From: Burkholderiales bacterium RIFCSPHIGHO2_01_FULL_63_240
GTDB lineage: Bacteria; Pseudomonadota; Gammaproteobacteria; Burkholderiales; Burkholderiaceae_C
Reading direction: 5' to 3'
Length of the DNA stretch: 64,000 bases
Assembly: GCA_001770725.1 (NCBI GenBank)
Contig: MERU01000002.1
Location: forward strand, 434,001 to 498,000
The translations under genes were made by a program, and so were the position numbers. The notes under the pieces are model-generated. The model was not told the DNA's origin. It did no database searches and saw only the letters and a list, made by a program, of their open reading frames with translations. Below, piece by piece: positions 26,660 to 36,925 of this stretch (positions are counted from its first letter, which is position 1; the number at the start of each line of letters is the position of its first letter).

Positions 26660-29554
26660 ATGAAGCGCATGCTGATCAACGCCACGCAGCCCGAAGAGAG
26701 GCGCCTGGCCATCGTTGACGGACAGAAACTGCTCGACTTCGAGACCGAAATCGAAGGCCGCGAACAACGCAAGGGCAACATCTACAAAGCCGTTGTCACC
26801 CGCGTCGAGCCCTCGCTCGAAGCCTGTTTTGTCGATTACGGCGAAGACCGCCACGGTTTCCTGCCGTTCAAGGAAATCTCCCGCCAGTATTTCAAGGAAG
26901 GCGCCGACGTCCGCTCGGCCAAGATCCAGGAAGTCATCAAGGAAGGCCAGGAGCTCCTGGTCCAGGTCGAAAAGGAAGAGCGCGGCAACAAGGGTGCGGC
27001 GCTCACCACCTTCGTGTCGCTGGCCGGCCGCTACCTGGTCCTGATGCCCAACAACCCGCGTGGCGGTGGCGTGAGCCGTCGCATCGAGGGCGACGAGCGC
27101 GAAGAGCTCAAGGAGGCGATGGACCAGCTCGAGTACCCCAAGGGCATGAGCCTGATCGCCCGCACCGCCGGCATCGGCCGCTCCGCCGCCGAGCTGCAGT
27201 GGGACCTGAACTACATGCTCAAGCTGTGGACGGCCATCGACGATGCCTCCACCGCCGGCAAGGGCGCCTACCTGATCTACCAGGAGTCGTCGCTGGTCAT
27301 CCGCGCCATTCGCGACTACTTCACGTCCGACATCGGCGAGATCCTGATCGACACCGACGACATCTACGAGCAGGCCAAGCAGTTCATGCTGCACGTCATG
27401 CCCGACCAGTCGAACCGGGTCAAGCGCTACCGTGACGACGCCGCGCTGTTCGCGCGCTTCCAGATCGAACACCAGATCGAGACGGCCTTCAGCCGCACGG
27501 TGAACCTGCCTTCGGGCGGCGCCATCGTGATCGACCACACCGAGGCCCTGGTGTCGGTGGACGTGAACTCGGCGCGCGCCACCCGTGGCAGCGACATCGA
27601 GGAAACCGCCTTCCGCACCAACCTGGAAGCGGCCGACGAAATCGCCCGCCAGATGCGCCTGCGCGACCTGGGTGGCCTGATCGTCATGGACTTCATCGAC
27701 ATGGAGGACAGCAAGCACCGCCGCGAGGTGGAGCAGCGCCTGCGTGACGCCCTGCGAACCGACCGCGCCCGCGTGCAGTTCAGCTCGATCAGCAAGTTCG
27801 GCCTGCTGGAGATGTCGCGCCAACGCCTGCGCCCCGCGCTCTCCGAAGGCAGCCACATCACCTGCCCGCGCTGCAACGGCACCGGCCACATCCGCGACAC
27901 CGAGTCCTCGGCGCTGCAGATCCTGCGCATCATTCAAGAAGAGTCGATGAAGGACAACACCTCGGCCGTGCACGTGCAAGTGCCGGTGGAAGTGACCTCC
28001 TTCCTGCTCAATGAAAAGCGCACCGAGATCACCAAGATCGAGCTCAAGCAGCGCGTGACCGTGCTGCTGGTGCCCAACAAGCACCTCGAGACCCCGAACT
28101 ACAAGCTGGAACGCCTGCGTCACGACGACCCGCGTCTGGAAAACATCCAGGCCAGCTACACGATGATCGAGGAGCCGGACGACGAGGTGGGCATCACCCG
28201 CCGCGAGAAGGCCAAGGCCAAGCAGGAGCCGGTCATCAAGGGCGTGCTGCCCGACCAGCCCGCCCCGATCGCCCCGCCCAAGGAAGAGCCCGCTGTGGTG
28301 GCAGCTGCCCCCGTGGCCCCGCCCGCCCCGGTGCAGGCCCCTGTGCCGGCGTCTGGTGGTTTCTTCGGCTGGGTCAAGCGCCTGCTGGGATTCGGCCAGG
28401 AGGCCGCGCCCGCTCCGGTGGTCACCCCCGTTGCGGCCCCCGCACCGGCTGAAACCAAGGAAGACAAGGGCCGCGGCGCCCGTCGCGATGGCCAGCAAGC
28501 CCGTGGTGGCCGAGGTGGTCGCGGCGGCGAGCGTGGTGGTGAACGCGCCGAACGTGGCGAGCGCGGTGAAGGCAAGGGCGAAGGCCGTGGCCGTCGCCAG
28601 GGCCCCCGCGAGGAGCGCAGCGAAAGCGAGGCCCTGACCGCTCGCGAAGGCGGACGTGAAGGCAGTCGCGACCGTGGGGAACGCGGCGAGCGCGGTGGCC
28701 GTGGCCGCCGTGGCGAGAACACCGAGCGCCCGGCGATCAACCGCGAAGCCATCGCCGCCGAAGCCCAGGCCCTTGGCCTGGCCGCTGCAGGAGCCGAGGG
28801 CGCGCCCGTGGTGGGCACGGAAGGCCTGACCGGCGACGCCGACCAGCAACGCGAAGGCCGCCGTCGCCGTCGCGGTGGACGTGGCCGCGGTGAGCGCGAC
28901 GAAGCCCCGATGGGTGCCGAGGGCGAAGCCACCAGCGCAGAAGCCGGCGCGAACACCGAAGGCAACGACAGCCCTGACGCCACGGGTGAAGCCGCAAGCG
29001 AAGGTTCGGACGGCCGCCGCCGCCGCAACCGCGGTCGCCGTGGTGGCGAGCGCCGTGAACGCGCCGAAGGTGCAGAGGGCATCGAGGGCTCGGACACCGC
29101 CGAAGCCCCCGAGGCGCTCGAGGCGCCTGTTGCGGCAGCCAGCCAGGGTGAGTCGGCCGATCCGGTCGCCTTCAGCGCACCGGCCGCCTCGGACGACACC
29201 CCGCCCTTCGCACCGCCGCAAACCACGGAAGCCGTGGTCCGCGTCGAAGCCGCCGTCAGCGCCCCCGCCGTCGCCGCAGAACCGCCGGCCGTGGCCCCGG
29301 CACCGGTCGCAGCCCCCTACGTGCTGCCCCTGAGCGAGCTGCAAGGCATCGCCCAGGCCGCAGGGCTGGAGTGGGTGAATTCCGACGCGGACAAGATCCT
29401 GGCGGCCCAGGAGGCCATCGCCAGCGAGCCTCGCCCGGTTCACGTGCCGCGCGAGCGCAAGCCCGCCGTGGTGATCGACGATGGCCCGCTGGTGCTCGTC
29501 GAGACCCGCAAAGACCTCAACCAGGTGAGCCTGCCCTTCGAGCAGCAAGCCTGA
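26660..29554 (+). CDS. rne: Ribonuclease E
   Basis: Endoribonuclease for mRNA decay and rRNA/tRNA processing, scaffold of the degradosome. The 964-residue protein has the N-terminal RNase H-like part, S1 domain (about 39-120), catalytic Asp301 ([11 protein letters not shown]) and Asp344 (VMDFIDM), and the zinc-link CPRCNGTG (Cys402, Cys405). After the catalytic half come the amphipathic [17 protein letters not shown], which resembles the membrane-targeting helix of E. coli RNase E, then Arg/Gly/Glu-rich RNA-binding tracts and a conserved C-terminal end ([20 protein letters not shown]). Start ATG follows GGAGA. Two hairpins lie directly after the stop. Confidence 0.97.
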   Translation: MKRMLINATQPEERRLAIVDGQKLLDFETEIEGREQRKGNIYKAVVTRVEPSLEACFVDYGEDRHGFLPFKEISRQYFKEGADVRSAKIQEVIKEGQELLVQVEKEERGNKGAALTTFVSLAGRYLVLMPNNPRGGGVSRRIEGDEREELKEAMDQLEYPKGMSLIARTAGIGRSAAELQWDLNYMLKLWTAIDDASTAGKGAYLIYQESSLVIRAIRDYFTSDIGEILIDTDDIYEQAKQFMLHVMPDQSNRVKRYRDDAALFARFQIEHQIETAFSRTVNLPSGGAIVIDHTEALVSVDVNSARATRGSDIEETAFRTNLEAADEIARQMRLRDLGGLIVMDFIDMEDSKHRREVEQRLRDALRTDRARVQFSSISKFGLLEMSRQRLRPALSEGSHITCPRCNGTGHIRDTESSALQILRIIQEESMKDNTSAVHVQVPVEVTSFLLNEKRTEITKIELKQRVTVLLVPNKHLETPNYKLERLRHDDPRLENIQASYTMIEEPDDEVGITRREKAKAKQEPVIKGVLPDQPAPIAPPKEEPAVVAAAPVAPPAPVQAPVPASGGFFGWVKRLLGFGQEAAPAPVVTPVAAPAPAETKEDKGRGARRDGQQARGGRGGRGGERGGERAERGERGEGKGEGRGRRQGPREERSESEALTAREGGREGSRDRGERGERGGRGRRGENTERPAINREAIAAEAQALGLAAAGAEGAPVVGTEGLTGDADQQREGRRRRRGGRGRGERDEAPMGAEGEATSAEAGANTEGNDSPDATGEAASEGSDGRRRRNRGRRGGERRERAEGAEGIEGSDTAEAPEALEAPVAAASQGESADPVAFSAPAASDDTPPFAPPQTTEAVVRVEAAVSAPAVAAEPPAVAPAPVAAPYVLPLSELQGIAQAAGLEWVNSDADKILAAQEAIASEPRPVHVPRERKPAVVIDDGPLVLVETRKDLNQVSLPFEQQA

Positions 29555-29564
29555 GTTCAGGACT

Positions 29565-29585
29565 GAACGCCCCATGGGGGCGTTC
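29565..29585 (+). repeat. Perfect hairpin just after rne
   Basis: Nine-base perfect stem GAACGCCCC / GGGGCGTTC with a three-base ATG loop, 10 bases after the rne stop. It has no U run, so it is more likely a 3'-end stabilising hairpin than the terminator itself, which follows 16 bases later. Confidence 0.6.
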
Positions 29586-29601
29586 GGGCGCTCACCCTGA
29601 C

Positions 29602-29633
29602 AAGCCCGGTCCCTGTGACCGGGCTTTTTCTTT
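29602..29633 (+). terminator. Intrinsic terminator of rne
   Basis: AAGCCCGGT (29602-29610) pairs with ACCGGGCTT (29618-29626), seven-base loop, followed by TTTCTTT. A canonical rho-independent terminator. Confidence 0.85.
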
Positions 29634-29704
29634 GTCTGTCCGGATCCGCCTCGCTCAGGGGTGGCTCGGCGCCACGGCAGAGGGTTTCACCTAAACGCCA
29701 AGCA

Positions 29705-29734
29705 ATTGACCTTAACGTCAATACTGAATCTAAT
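29705..29734 (+). promoter_or_regulatory. Sigma-70 promoter with overlapping dyad operator, acyl-CoA ligase gene
   Basis: TTGACC (29706-29711) and TCTAAT (29729-29734) are 17 bases apart, the best sigma-70 match in the window. The -35 lies inside a dyad ATTGAC-N6-GTCAAT (29705-29722); read as 16 bases it is TTGACCTTAACGTCAA, palindromic at all but two positions. The form recalls operators of the MerR-family LiuR regulators of acyl-CoA catabolism in proteobacteria; that match is from memory and is an inference. Repression by blocking the -35 would be expected. Confidence 0.65.
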
Positions 29735-29757
29735 GGCTCAAACCTCAGGAGACAGCG

Positions 29758-31651
29758 TTGGCAAACCAGACTGCGCACGCGACCTTGGCCGCCGGCCTGC
29801 CCGGCGCAGGTCGCGCACAACCCCACCTTGATGCGATGCAGGGCTTCGTGCCGCCACCCCAGGTGCTCTTGAACACGGCACGCCGCCTGGGCGCCCACCC
29901 TGCCTACCACGTGCGTGGGGCCGACAGCTGGCAGGGCACGTCCTGGCAGGACTACGGTGAAGCCGTGCGCCAGGCCGCGCGGGCGCTGCTGCAACTGGGG
30001 GTGCAGCGCGGCGACGCCGTCGCCATCCTCGGCTTCAACAGCCCGCAATGGAGCACCATGGCCTTCGCCGCCATGGCCATCGGGGCCACGCCAGCCGGCA
30101 TCTACTGGACCAGCTCCAGCCAGGACATCGCCTACATCCTCAACCACTGCCGCGCCAGCGTGCTCCTCGTCGACGACCCCAAGCGCCTGAAGAACGTGGA
30201 GGCGGTCGAGCCCGATTTGCTGCACCTGAAAACGGTTGTGCTGCTGTCTCCCGTCGAGCAGGCCGCCAACGGCCCCTTGAACACCCTCGGGCGGCACCAG
30301 CTGACGAGCTGGAACCAATTCCTGTCCCTGGGCACAACGGCGCTGGAGCGCCAATTGAGCGAACGGCTGGCCAGCCTCTCCCCCGAAGACATCGGCACCC
30401 TCATCTACACCTCGGGCACCACCGGGCCGGCCAAGGCCGTGGCGCTGAGCCAGGGCAACCTGTGGTGGATGGGGCAGAACATGACCTCGCTGTACGAGGT
30501 CGATGAACGCGACCGCATGCTGTCCTACCTGCCGCTGGCCCATATCGCCGAGCAGATGGGCTCGATGCACAACCAGGCGCATTCGGGCCTGAGCGTCTAT
30601 TACGCGCGCAGCATCGAAGAGCTGGGCGATCACCTCAAGGAGGTGCGCCCCACCATCTTCTTCGGTGTGCCGCGCGTGTGGGAGAAGATGCAGGCCGGCA
30701 TCGAGGCCAAGCTCAACCAGGCCACCGGCACCAAGGCCAGGCTGGCCCGCTGGGCCCTGGGCGTGGGGCCAGCGCTGGCACGAGCTGGATCACGCAGGCC
30801 AGCCCTGCGGGCCCTGGCTGGGGCTGCAGATGAACCTGGCGCGCCGACTGATCCATCGCAAGGTACAGGCCGCCCTGGGCCTGGACCAGGCCCGCTTCCT
30901 GAGCTCTGGCGCCGCGCCCATCCACCCTGACAAGCTGCGCTTTTTCGCTGGGCTGGACCTGCCCGTGCGCGAGCTTTACGGCCAATCGGAGGTGTGCGGG
31001 CCGTCGACGATGTCCTTTCCGGGCAGCACGCGCGTGGGCTCGGTCGGCAAGGCCTTGCCCGGCACCGAGATGCGCGTGGCCGAAGACGGCGAGCTGCAGG
31101 TGCGCGGCCCCCACCTCTTCCAGGGCTACATGGGCTCACCCGGCGCCACGGCCGATGCCTTCGACGACGGTTGGCTGCGCACGGGCGACGTCGGCCACAT
31201 CGACGAAGACGGCTACGTCTACATCACCGGTCGCAAGAAGGACATCATCATCACCTCGGGCGGCAAGAACATCGCGCCAGCCAACATCGAGTCGGCGCTG
31301 ATGGAGGCCGAGCTGATCGAGCACGCCGTGGTGTGCGGAGACAACCGCCATTACCTGACCGCGCTGGTGACGCTGGATGCGCAGGCGCTGCAAGCCTTCG
31401 CCTCGCAGGCTGGACTGCCCTTGGATGCCTCCTTGCGCGACCACCCCCGCGTGCTCACCGCGCTGCAAGGCGCCATCGACCAGGTCAACGCAACCCAGGC
31501 TCGGGTGGCCCACGTGCGCAAGTTCGCGGTGCTGCCGCAGGCGCTGAGCATCGAGGGTGGCGAGCTCACCCCCACCCTGAAGGTCAAGCGCAAGGTGGTG
31601 ATCGACCGCCATGCGGCCCTGCTCGACGAGCTCTACCGCAGCGGCACCTGA
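29758..31651 (+). pseudogene. Long-chain fatty acid--CoA ligase, interrupted by +1 frameshift
   Basis: AMP-forming acyl-CoA synthetase of the long-chain (FadD15/ACSL-like) type, which would load fatty acids onto CoA. The TTG start follows AGGAG by six bases. The first frame (29758 to stop 30930) holds the ATP-binding motif IYTSGTTGPAKAV; the second (visible to 31651) holds ELYGQSEVCG, WLRTGDVG, GRKKDIIITSGGKNIAP and the Lys-containing TPTLKVKRK. The frames join at the G run 30765-30768: removing one G gives GTG GGC CAG and a continuous protein of about 630 residues. As read, the product stops after 390 residues and lacks the C-terminal half, so it should be inactive. A sequencing error is possible. 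Confidence 0.85.
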
Positions 31652-31672
31652 ACAAGGCCCGCGTCGCAGTCC

Positions 31673-32827
31673 TCAGCGAGGCAGCTTCGAGAGCGCCTGC
31701 TGATAGGCCGCGTGGTGCATCAACTCGTCCCAGGTGAAAGGCGCGGTCTGCGGCAGCAGGTCGATGCGGCGGGCTTCGCTGTCCGCGCTGGGCGTCCATT
31801 CGCCGCGGGCCAGGGCCTCGCTCAGGCCGTCGAGCAAGGCGTCGACCGGTGCGCCGCCGTTGAGCGACTGGTTGCACAGCAGCACCATGTCGCAGCCGGC
31901 GTTCAGCGCGGCGATGGCGCCTTGTGTCTGGCTGCCGGCCACGCTGGCGCCTTCCATGCTCAGGTCGTCGCTGAAGATGGCGCCCGTGAAGCCCAACTGG
32001 CCGCGCAGGATGTCCTGCAGCCAGCGCGAGGAAAAGCCCGCCGGGGCGGCGTCGACCTTGGGGTAGATGACGTGGGCCGGCATCACGCTGGTCAGCGAGG
32101 TGCTGAGCCACTCGTAGGGCTTGGCGTCGTCGGCCAGGATGGCCTTGAGCGAACGCTTGTCGACCGGCACGGCGACGTGCGAGTCGGCCTTGACGAAGCC
32201 ATGGCCGGGGAAGTGCTTGCCGCAGTTGGCCATGCCGGCCAGCAACAGGCCGTGCATCACGCCCTTGGCCAGCACCGTGGCCACGCGGGCGTCGCTGTGG
32301 AAGGCGCGGTCGCCGATGACGCCGCTCTCGCCCCAGTCGAGGTCGAGCACGGGCGTGAAGGTCAGGTCGACGCCACAGGCGCGCAACTCGCTGGCCAGCA
32401 CGTAGCCACAGGCCGTGGCGGCGTCGGTGGCGGCCATGGCACCAGCGCCCTCGCCTGCCTTGCCGTCCTTCATCCACATCTCGCCGAGCTTGCGCATGGC
32501 GGGCACGTGGGTGAAGCCATCGGTCTTGAAGCGCTGCACACGACCGCCTTCGTGGTCCACGCAGATCAGCACATCGGGGCGGATGGCCTTGATCTCGGCG
32601 CACAGGGCGGTGAGGTGGGCGCGGCTTTCCCAGTTGCGAGCGAACAGGATCAGGCCACCGGTGAGCGGGTGCTCCAGGCGGCGGCGGTCGTCGTCGCCCA
32701 GGGTCCGGCCCGCGATGTCGAGCACCACGGGGGCGTGCTGCAGGTCAGCGAGGGCGCCAGCAGCGGAGGGGGTGGCACGTGCCTTGGAGGCCTTGGCGAC
32801 TTTCGGGGCTTTGATGGCTTTGGACAT
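31673..32827 (-). CDS. nagZ: Beta-N-acetylhexosaminidase (glycoside hydrolase 3)
   Basis: Cytoplasmic enzyme that removes GlcNAc from anhydromuropeptides in cell-wall recycling. The 384-residue sequence has the GH3 NagZ signature: DHEGGRVQRF, NCGKHFPGHG with the acid/base His, and the nucleophile Asp in IFSDDLSMEGA. A Lys/Ala-rich leader of about 25 residues precedes the usual N-terminus (VVLDIAGRTL). Last gene of the lepA-to-nagZ cluster; 29 bases downstream of acpS. Confidence 0.94.
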   Translation of the reverse strand: MSKAIKAPKVAKASKARATPSAAGALADLQHAPVVLDIAGRTLGDDDRRRLEHPLTGGLILFARNWESRAHLTALCAEIKAIRPDVLICVDHEGGRVQRFKTDGFTHVPAMRKLGEMWMKDGKAGEGAGAMAATDAATACGYVLASELRACGVDLTFTPVLDLDWGESGVIGDRAFHSDARVATVLAKGVMHGLLLAGMANCGKHFPGHGFVKADSHVAVPVDKRSLKAILADDAKPYEWLSTSLTSVMPAHVIYPKVDAAPAGFSSRWLQDILRGQLGFTGAIFSDDLSMEGASVAGSQTQGAIAALNAGCDMVLLCNQSLNGGAPVDALLDGLSEALARGEWTPSADSEARRIDLLPQTAPFTWDELMHHAAYQQALSKLPR

Positions 32828-32856
32828 GGCTGTGGTGAAAGGGATCAGGCCGGGGT

Positions 32857-33270
32857 TCAGGGTGCTGCCGACGCAGCGGGATCGGTTTCGACGACGACGA
32901 AGGCCTGGGCCAGGTCGCCTTCATCGGTGACGGTGACATGGGCCTTCCAGCCCTTGGCGGCAAACCAGGTGGCGAGCTCATCGTTGAGCACGACCTGCGG
33001 CTGGCCGCTTTCGGCGTTGAGGATCTCGCAGCGCCGCCAGGTCATGGGCATGTGGATGCCCAGCCCGATCGCCTTGGAGAAGGCCTCCTTGGCCGCGAAG
33101 CGCGTGGCCAGGTAGCGCAGGCCACGCACTGGCGAGCGGGCCGTGCGAGCGCGCCAGACGGCGAGCTCGCGATCGCCCAGCACCTTCTCGGCGAAGCGGT
33201 CGCCACGGCGCGCCAGCGTCTCGCGGATGCGGCGAACGTCGCACAGGTCGGTGCCGATGCCGACGATCAT
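32857..33270 (-). CDS. acpS: Holo-[acyl-carrier-protein] synthase
   Basis: Transfers 4'-phosphopantetheine from CoA to the conserved Ser of acyl carrier protein (acpP in this window). The 137-residue protein has [12 protein letters not shown] with the metal-binding Asp8 and [13 protein letters not shown] with the catalytic-site Glu/Lys, the two hallmarks of trimeric AcpS. Its start overlaps the pdxJ stop as ATGA. Confidence 0.95.
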   Translation of the reverse strand: MIVGIGTDLCDVRRIRETLARRGDRFAEKVLGDRELAVWRARTARSPVRGLRYLATRFAAKEAFSKAIGLGIHMPMTWRRCEILNAESGQPQVVLNDELATWFAAKGWKAHVTVTDEGDLAQAFVVVETDPAASAAP

Positions 33271-34082
33271 GCGCGCACCGCCTGCCTGGCGCGGATGGCC
33301 TCGGCCTTGAAGTCGGCGATCGCCTGCTTGATGCCGACAAAAATCGAGTGGCCAATCAAGGCATGGCCGATGTGCAACTCGTGCACGTCAGGCAGGGCGG
33401 CCACCAGGGCGGTGCTGCTGGGCGCGTCGTTGCCGTTCGCTTCGGGCTGGCAAAGGGCCAGGCCGTGGCCGGCGTGGGTGCGCAGGCCCTGGCTGGCCGC
33501 GTGCAGCAAACCCTGGCTCAGGCGCGTCAGCTCGGCCTGCAAGGCCGCGGCATCGCCATCCCACCAGGCATGGGCCAGCGGGCCGGTGTGCAGCTCCACG
33601 CAAGGCGCGCCGGCGCGGGCCGCGGCATCGATCTGCGCCGGGTCGGCCCCGATGAACAACGAGACGCGGCAGTTGGCTTCGGCCAGGCGCGTGCAGGCAT
33701 CCTTGACGCGGTCGAACTGCCCGACGACGTCGAGCCCGCCTTCGGTGGTGACCTCCTGGCGGCGCTCGGGCACCAGGCAGACGTGCTCGGGGCGCGTGCG
33801 CTCGATGATGCCCAGCATTTCGTCGGTCACGGCGGCCTCGAAGTTCAGCGGCACACCGATGGCGGCTTTCAGGCGCGCGACGTCGTCGTCGCGGATGTGG
33901 CGGCGGTCTTCGCGCAGGTGGAAGGTGATGATGTCGGCACCGCCCTCGACGGCCAGCAGCGCAGCCTGCACCGGGTCCGGGAAACGCCCGCCCCGCGCGT
34001 TGCGCACCGTGGCGACGTGGTCGATGTTGACGCCCAGCAGGGGCGCATCGTGGGCGGTCAGGTGCATGCCGGAGAAGGTCAT
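33267..34082 (-). CDS. pdxJ: Pyridoxine 5'-phosphate synthase
   Basis: Condenses 1-deoxyxylulose 5-phosphate with 3-amino-1-hydroxyacetone phosphate to pyridoxine 5'-phosphate (DXP-dependent B6 route). The 271-residue TIM barrel shows [41 protein letters not shown] and the C-terminal [13 protein letters not shown] phosphate-binding region. It is coupled by 4-base ATGA overlaps both to recO upstream and to acpS downstream. No pdxA is in the window. Confidence 0.96.
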   Translation of the reverse strand: MTFSGMHLTAHDAPLLGVNIDHVATVRNARGGRFPDPVQAALLAVEGGADIITFHLREDRRHIRDDDVARLKAAIGVPLNFEAAVTDEMLGIIERTRPEHVCLVPERRQEVTTEGGLDVVGQFDRVKDACTRLAEANCRVSLFIGADPAQIDAAARAGAPCVELHTGPLAHAWWDGDAAALQAELTRLSQGLLHAASQGLRTHAGHGLALCQPEANGNDAPSSTALVAALPDVHELHIGHALIGHSIFVGIKQAIADFKAEAIRARQAVRA

Positions 34083-34918
34083 GGTTGCTGGAGTTCCATC
34101 ATGAGCTGGCGGGTGCGCAGCGTGTTCGTGCCGAGATGATAGTGAAGCAGCGAGCGCGTGATCACCTTGAGGTCAACCAAGGCCGGCACGCAAGCCGCCA
34201 TCAGGCTGGGCACTGGCGAGTGCCCAGGTTTGACGCGCCGCGGGTCGTTGAGCCAGCCATCGGACAAAGCGTCCTCCATCGCCAGCAGCACGCTGCCATT
34301 GAGCACGCTGGGCCCGTCGGCAGATTCGCCCAGGCGGTGCGCGGGCCGCACACCCAGCTCGGGGTGCAGCTCGTAGGGCTCGCCCGCCAGCACCGGACGG
34401 CCATCGACGGTCTGCAGGGCCAGGTCAGGCAGGTGGCCCAGCTGGCGCAGCAGGATCAACTCGAATGCCCGCAACGCCGCGTGCAGCAGCCCTGGCTCGG
34501 CCAGCGCCTGCAAGGTGTCTGCGTAGGCCTCGAACAGCACCGGGTGGGGGTCGTGCCGCGGCAGCAGCTTCATCAACAGCTCGTTGAGGTAAAAGCCCGG
34601 CAGCAAGGCGTCGCCCCCGCAGAATGCGGGGCCGCCGGCCCACTCGGCCTGGCGCAGCAGCCACACCTCGGCGTCGTCACCGCGCTTGGAGCCGAACCCC
34701 ACCGCGATGCGCTGAAAAGGCATCAGCACCGGCCTGAGCTGCGAGTACGGCCGCTTGGCCCCCTTGGCGATGGCGACCACCCTGCCCTGCTCGCGGCAGA
34801 ACATGTCCAGGATCAGGCTGGATTCGCTCCAGTCATGGCTGTGCAGCACGTAGGCCGGCGATGGCCCCCTTGGTCCACCATGTGAAGCACCGCGCACGGA
34901 CGAACGCCCCCCCGTCAC
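34079..34918 (-). CDS. recO: DNA repair protein RecO
   Basis: Recombination mediator of the RecFOR pathway, loading RecA on SSB-coated DNA. The 279-residue protein has an OB-fold start (AYVLHSHDWSESSLILDMFCREQGRVVAIAKGAKRP) and the helical domain with FELILLRQLGHLPDL; the zinc-finger cysteines of some RecO proteins are missing. The start is a GTG at 34918, seven bases from the era stop, preceded by GAGG. Typical position between era and pdxJ. Confidence 0.92.
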   Translation of the reverse strand: MTGGRSSVRGASHGGPRGPSPAYVLHSHDWSESSLILDMFCREQGRVVAIAKGAKRPYSQLRPVLMPFQRIAVGFGSKRGDDAEVWLLRQAEWAGGPAFCGGDALLPGFYLNELLMKLLPRHDPHPVLFEAYADTLQALAEPGLLHAALRAFELILLRQLGHLPDLALQTVDGRPVLAGEPYELHPELGVRPAHRLGESADGPSVLNGSVLLAMEDALSDGWLNDPRRVKPGHSPVPSLMAACVPALVDLKVITRSLLHYHLGTNTLRTRQLMMELQQP

Positions 34919-34924
34919 CCGGCC

Positions 34925-35947
34925 TCACTCGTAGCCGTAAGTGCGCAGGCGGGCCTCGTCGTCGGCCCAGCCGGAGCGCACCTTCACCCAGATCTCCAGG
35001 AAGACCTTGCGGCCCATCAGGCGCTCGAGCTCGGTGCGAGCCTCGGTGCCGATGCGCTTGAGGCGCTCACCCTTGTCGCCGATGATCATGCCCTTGTGCT
35101 GCTCGCGCTCGACGATGATGGTCGCGGCGATGCGCACCAGGCCCGTGGACTTGGGCTTGCCCACCGGCGGCGGCTCGTCGGTGTACTGGTCGATGACCAC
35201 CGTCGAGGTGTAGGGCAACTCGTCGCCCGTCAGGCGAAAGAGCTTCTCGCGGATCATTTCACTGGCCAGGAACCGGTCGGTGCGGTCGGTCAGCGCGTCG
35301 GCGTCGTACCACCAGCCCTGCTCGGGCAGGTAGGGACGGACGATGTCGAGCAGTCGATCGGGGTCGCCCTCGCGCTTGGCGGTCAGCGGCACGTACTCGG
35401 CGAACGGGAAGCGCTCCTGCATGGCCTGCAGCCACGGGAACAGGTCTTCGCGGCTCTTGACCATGTCCAGCTTGTTGGCCACCAGCAGCACCGGGCGGTC
35501 TTTGGGCAACAGGGCCAGCACCTGGGCGTCGTCGGGCCCGAAGCGCCCGGCCTCGACCAGGAACAGCACGATGGCCACGTCGGACAGCGTGGCCTGCACC
35601 GTCTTGTTGAGGTTGCGGTTGAGCGCCGCCGTGCCGCGCACCGTGTGCCGGGTCTGAAAGCCCGGGGTGTCGACGAACACGTACTGCGTGTCGCCCTTGG
35701 TGCAGATGCCGGTGATGCGGTGGCGCGTGGTCTGCGCCTTGCGCGAGGTGATCGACACCTTCTGCCCCACCAGCGCGTTCATCAGCGTGGACTTGCCCAC
35801 GTTCGGGCGCCCGACGATGGCGATCAGCCCGCAACGCTGCTCGGACGCCGGCACGGCCTGCGCCCCTTCGCCGGAGCGGGCCGTGGACAACTGGGCCAGC
35901 ATCTGGTCAAGCGAGGGGTTGGGGTCTTCGGTGGGCTTGTTCGGCAT
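34925..35947 (-). CDS. era: GTPase Era
   Basis: Ribosome-biogenesis GTPase that binds the 3' end of 16S rRNA. The 340-residue protein has G1 GRPNVGKST, the switch region TRHRITGI, G3 VDTPGFQ, G4 NKLDMV, and a C-terminal KH domain ([21 protein letters not shown]). An N-terminal tail of about 35 residues precedes the GTPase. ATG 35947 is favoured over an in-frame TTG at 35983; no strong ribosome-binding site precedes either. Follows rnc by 78 bases. Confidence 0.95.
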   Translation of the reverse strand: MPNKPTEDPNPSLDQMLAQLSTARSGEGAQAVPASEQRCGLIAIVGRPNVGKSTLMNALVGQKVSITSRKAQTTRHRITGICTKGDTQYVFVDTPGFQTRHTVRGTAALNRNLNKTVQATLSDVAIVLFLVEAGRFGPDDAQVLALLPKDRPVLLVANKLDMVKSREDLFPWLQAMQERFPFAEYVPLTAKREGDPDRLLDIVRPYLPEQGWWYDADALTDRTDRFLASEMIREKLFRLTGDELPYTSTVVIDQYTDEPPPVGKPKSTGLVRIAATIIVEREQHKGMIIGDKGERLKRIGTEARTELERLMGRKVFLEIWVKVRSGWADDEARLRTYGYE

Positions 35948-36025
35948 GGCGGGTTCGGTGCGGGGGTTCGGTGCGGCACACAAGGCGGAGACAGCCGTGC
36001 GCCTTCAGATTCGGCGGGGGACAGG

Positions 36026-36823
36026 TCAGGCTTCGTCCTGCCCGCCCGGGGAGCGCGACAGGCGCGACTTGGCTGGTTTGCGAACGACGACGGGCTCGGG
36101 CGCCTTGTTTTTGGGTGCGGCCACCTGACGGGCCGGCAGGGCCATGGCTTGCTGCAGCGCCACCTGGGCAGCCGCCTGCTCGGCCGCGCGGCGGGACGTG
36201 CCCTCGCCCGTGACCTGCAGCCCCAGTTCAGGCAGCGCACACGAGACCACGAAAACCTGCTCGTGCGCTTTGCCACGTGTCGCTTCGATGCCGTAGGTCG
36301 GCACGGGCATCTTGCGCGCCTGAAGCCATTCCTGCAAGGCGGTCTTGGCATCCTTGGCCCAGCCCTCCAGCGAGCCACTCTCGTCGAGCAGGGGCTCGAA
36401 CAGGCGCAGCACCAGCCCGCGCGCGGCCTCGAAACCCGCGTCCACGTACACCGCCCCGATGATGGCCTCCAGCGCGTCGGCCAGGATGGACGGCCTCTGC
36501 GCACCACCGCCCTTGGCTTCGCCCTCGCTCAGGCGCAGCACCTCGGGCAGCCCGAGCGACACCGCCAGGCGATGCAACATGTCCTGGCGCACCAGGTGGG
36601 CGCGCACACGGGTCAGGTCGCCCTCGGCGCCCTGCGCAAAGCGCGCATACAGCAAGGTGGAAACGCCCAGCTCCAGCACGGCGTCGCCCAGGAACTCCAG
36701 GCGCTCGTAGTGGTCGGCGCCGAAGCTCTTGTGGGTGACGGCCCGCTGCAGCAGGGCCGGCTCGGCAAAGGCATGGCCCAGGCGTTGTTGCAGGGCCATC
36801 AGGGCCGGCGACAGGGATGGCAT
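36026..36823 (-). CDS. rnc: Ribonuclease III
   Basis: Double-strand-specific endoribonuclease for rRNA precursor processing. The 265-residue protein has the RNase III signature ERLEFLGDAVLELGVS with metal-binding Glu and Asp, the second site DALEAIIGAVYVDAGF, and a dsRNA-binding domain (KTALQEWLQARKMPVPTYG and GTSRRAAEQAAAQVAL). A basic tail of about 40 residues follows (RKPAKSRLSRSPGG). The ATG at 36823 has GAGG eight bases upstream; the GTG three codons earlier does not. Confidence 0.95.
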   Translation of the reverse strand: MPSLSPALMALQQRLGHAFAEPALLQRAVTHKSFGADHYERLEFLGDAVLELGVSTLLYARFAQGAEGDLTRVRAHLVRQDMLHRLAVSLGLPEVLRLSEGEAKGGGAQRPSILADALEAIIGAVYVDAGFEAARGLVLRLFEPLLDESGSLEGWAKDAKTALQEWLQARKMPVPTYGIEATRGKAHEQVFVVSCALPELGLQVTGEGTSRRAAEQAAAQVALQQAMALPARQVAAPKNKAPEPVVVRKPAKSRLSRSPGGQDEA

Positions 36824-36864
36824 CGGCGGCACCTCAACCCGGCGACGCGCACAGGCGGGCGCCG

Positions 36865-36892
36865 CAAAGACAAAGGGCCTGATACCAGGCCC
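36865..36892 (-). terminator. Terminator-like hairpin between DUF4845 gene and rnc
   Basis: On the minus strand GGGCCTG-GTAT-CAGGCCC is followed by TTTGTCTTTG. It would partly end the lepA-lepB-DUF4845 transcript before rnc, allowing separate levels for rnc-era. Confidence 0.65.
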
Positions 36893-36925
36893 GTTCGTCG
36901 CGTGATCCTGAACCGCAAGCAGGCC

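Noticed and set aside
26477..29575. A 1032-residue open frame antisense to rne
   Set aside because: Third-position GC bias of rne keeps the opposite frame open; composition is low-complexity His/Gly/Ala/Val and no family is evident.
30665..31651. The second half of the acyl-CoA ligase as an independent gene starting at 30665
   Set aside because: The first 35 residues of that frame are nonsense overlapping the first half; no ribosome-binding site is present. The frames join at the G run instead.
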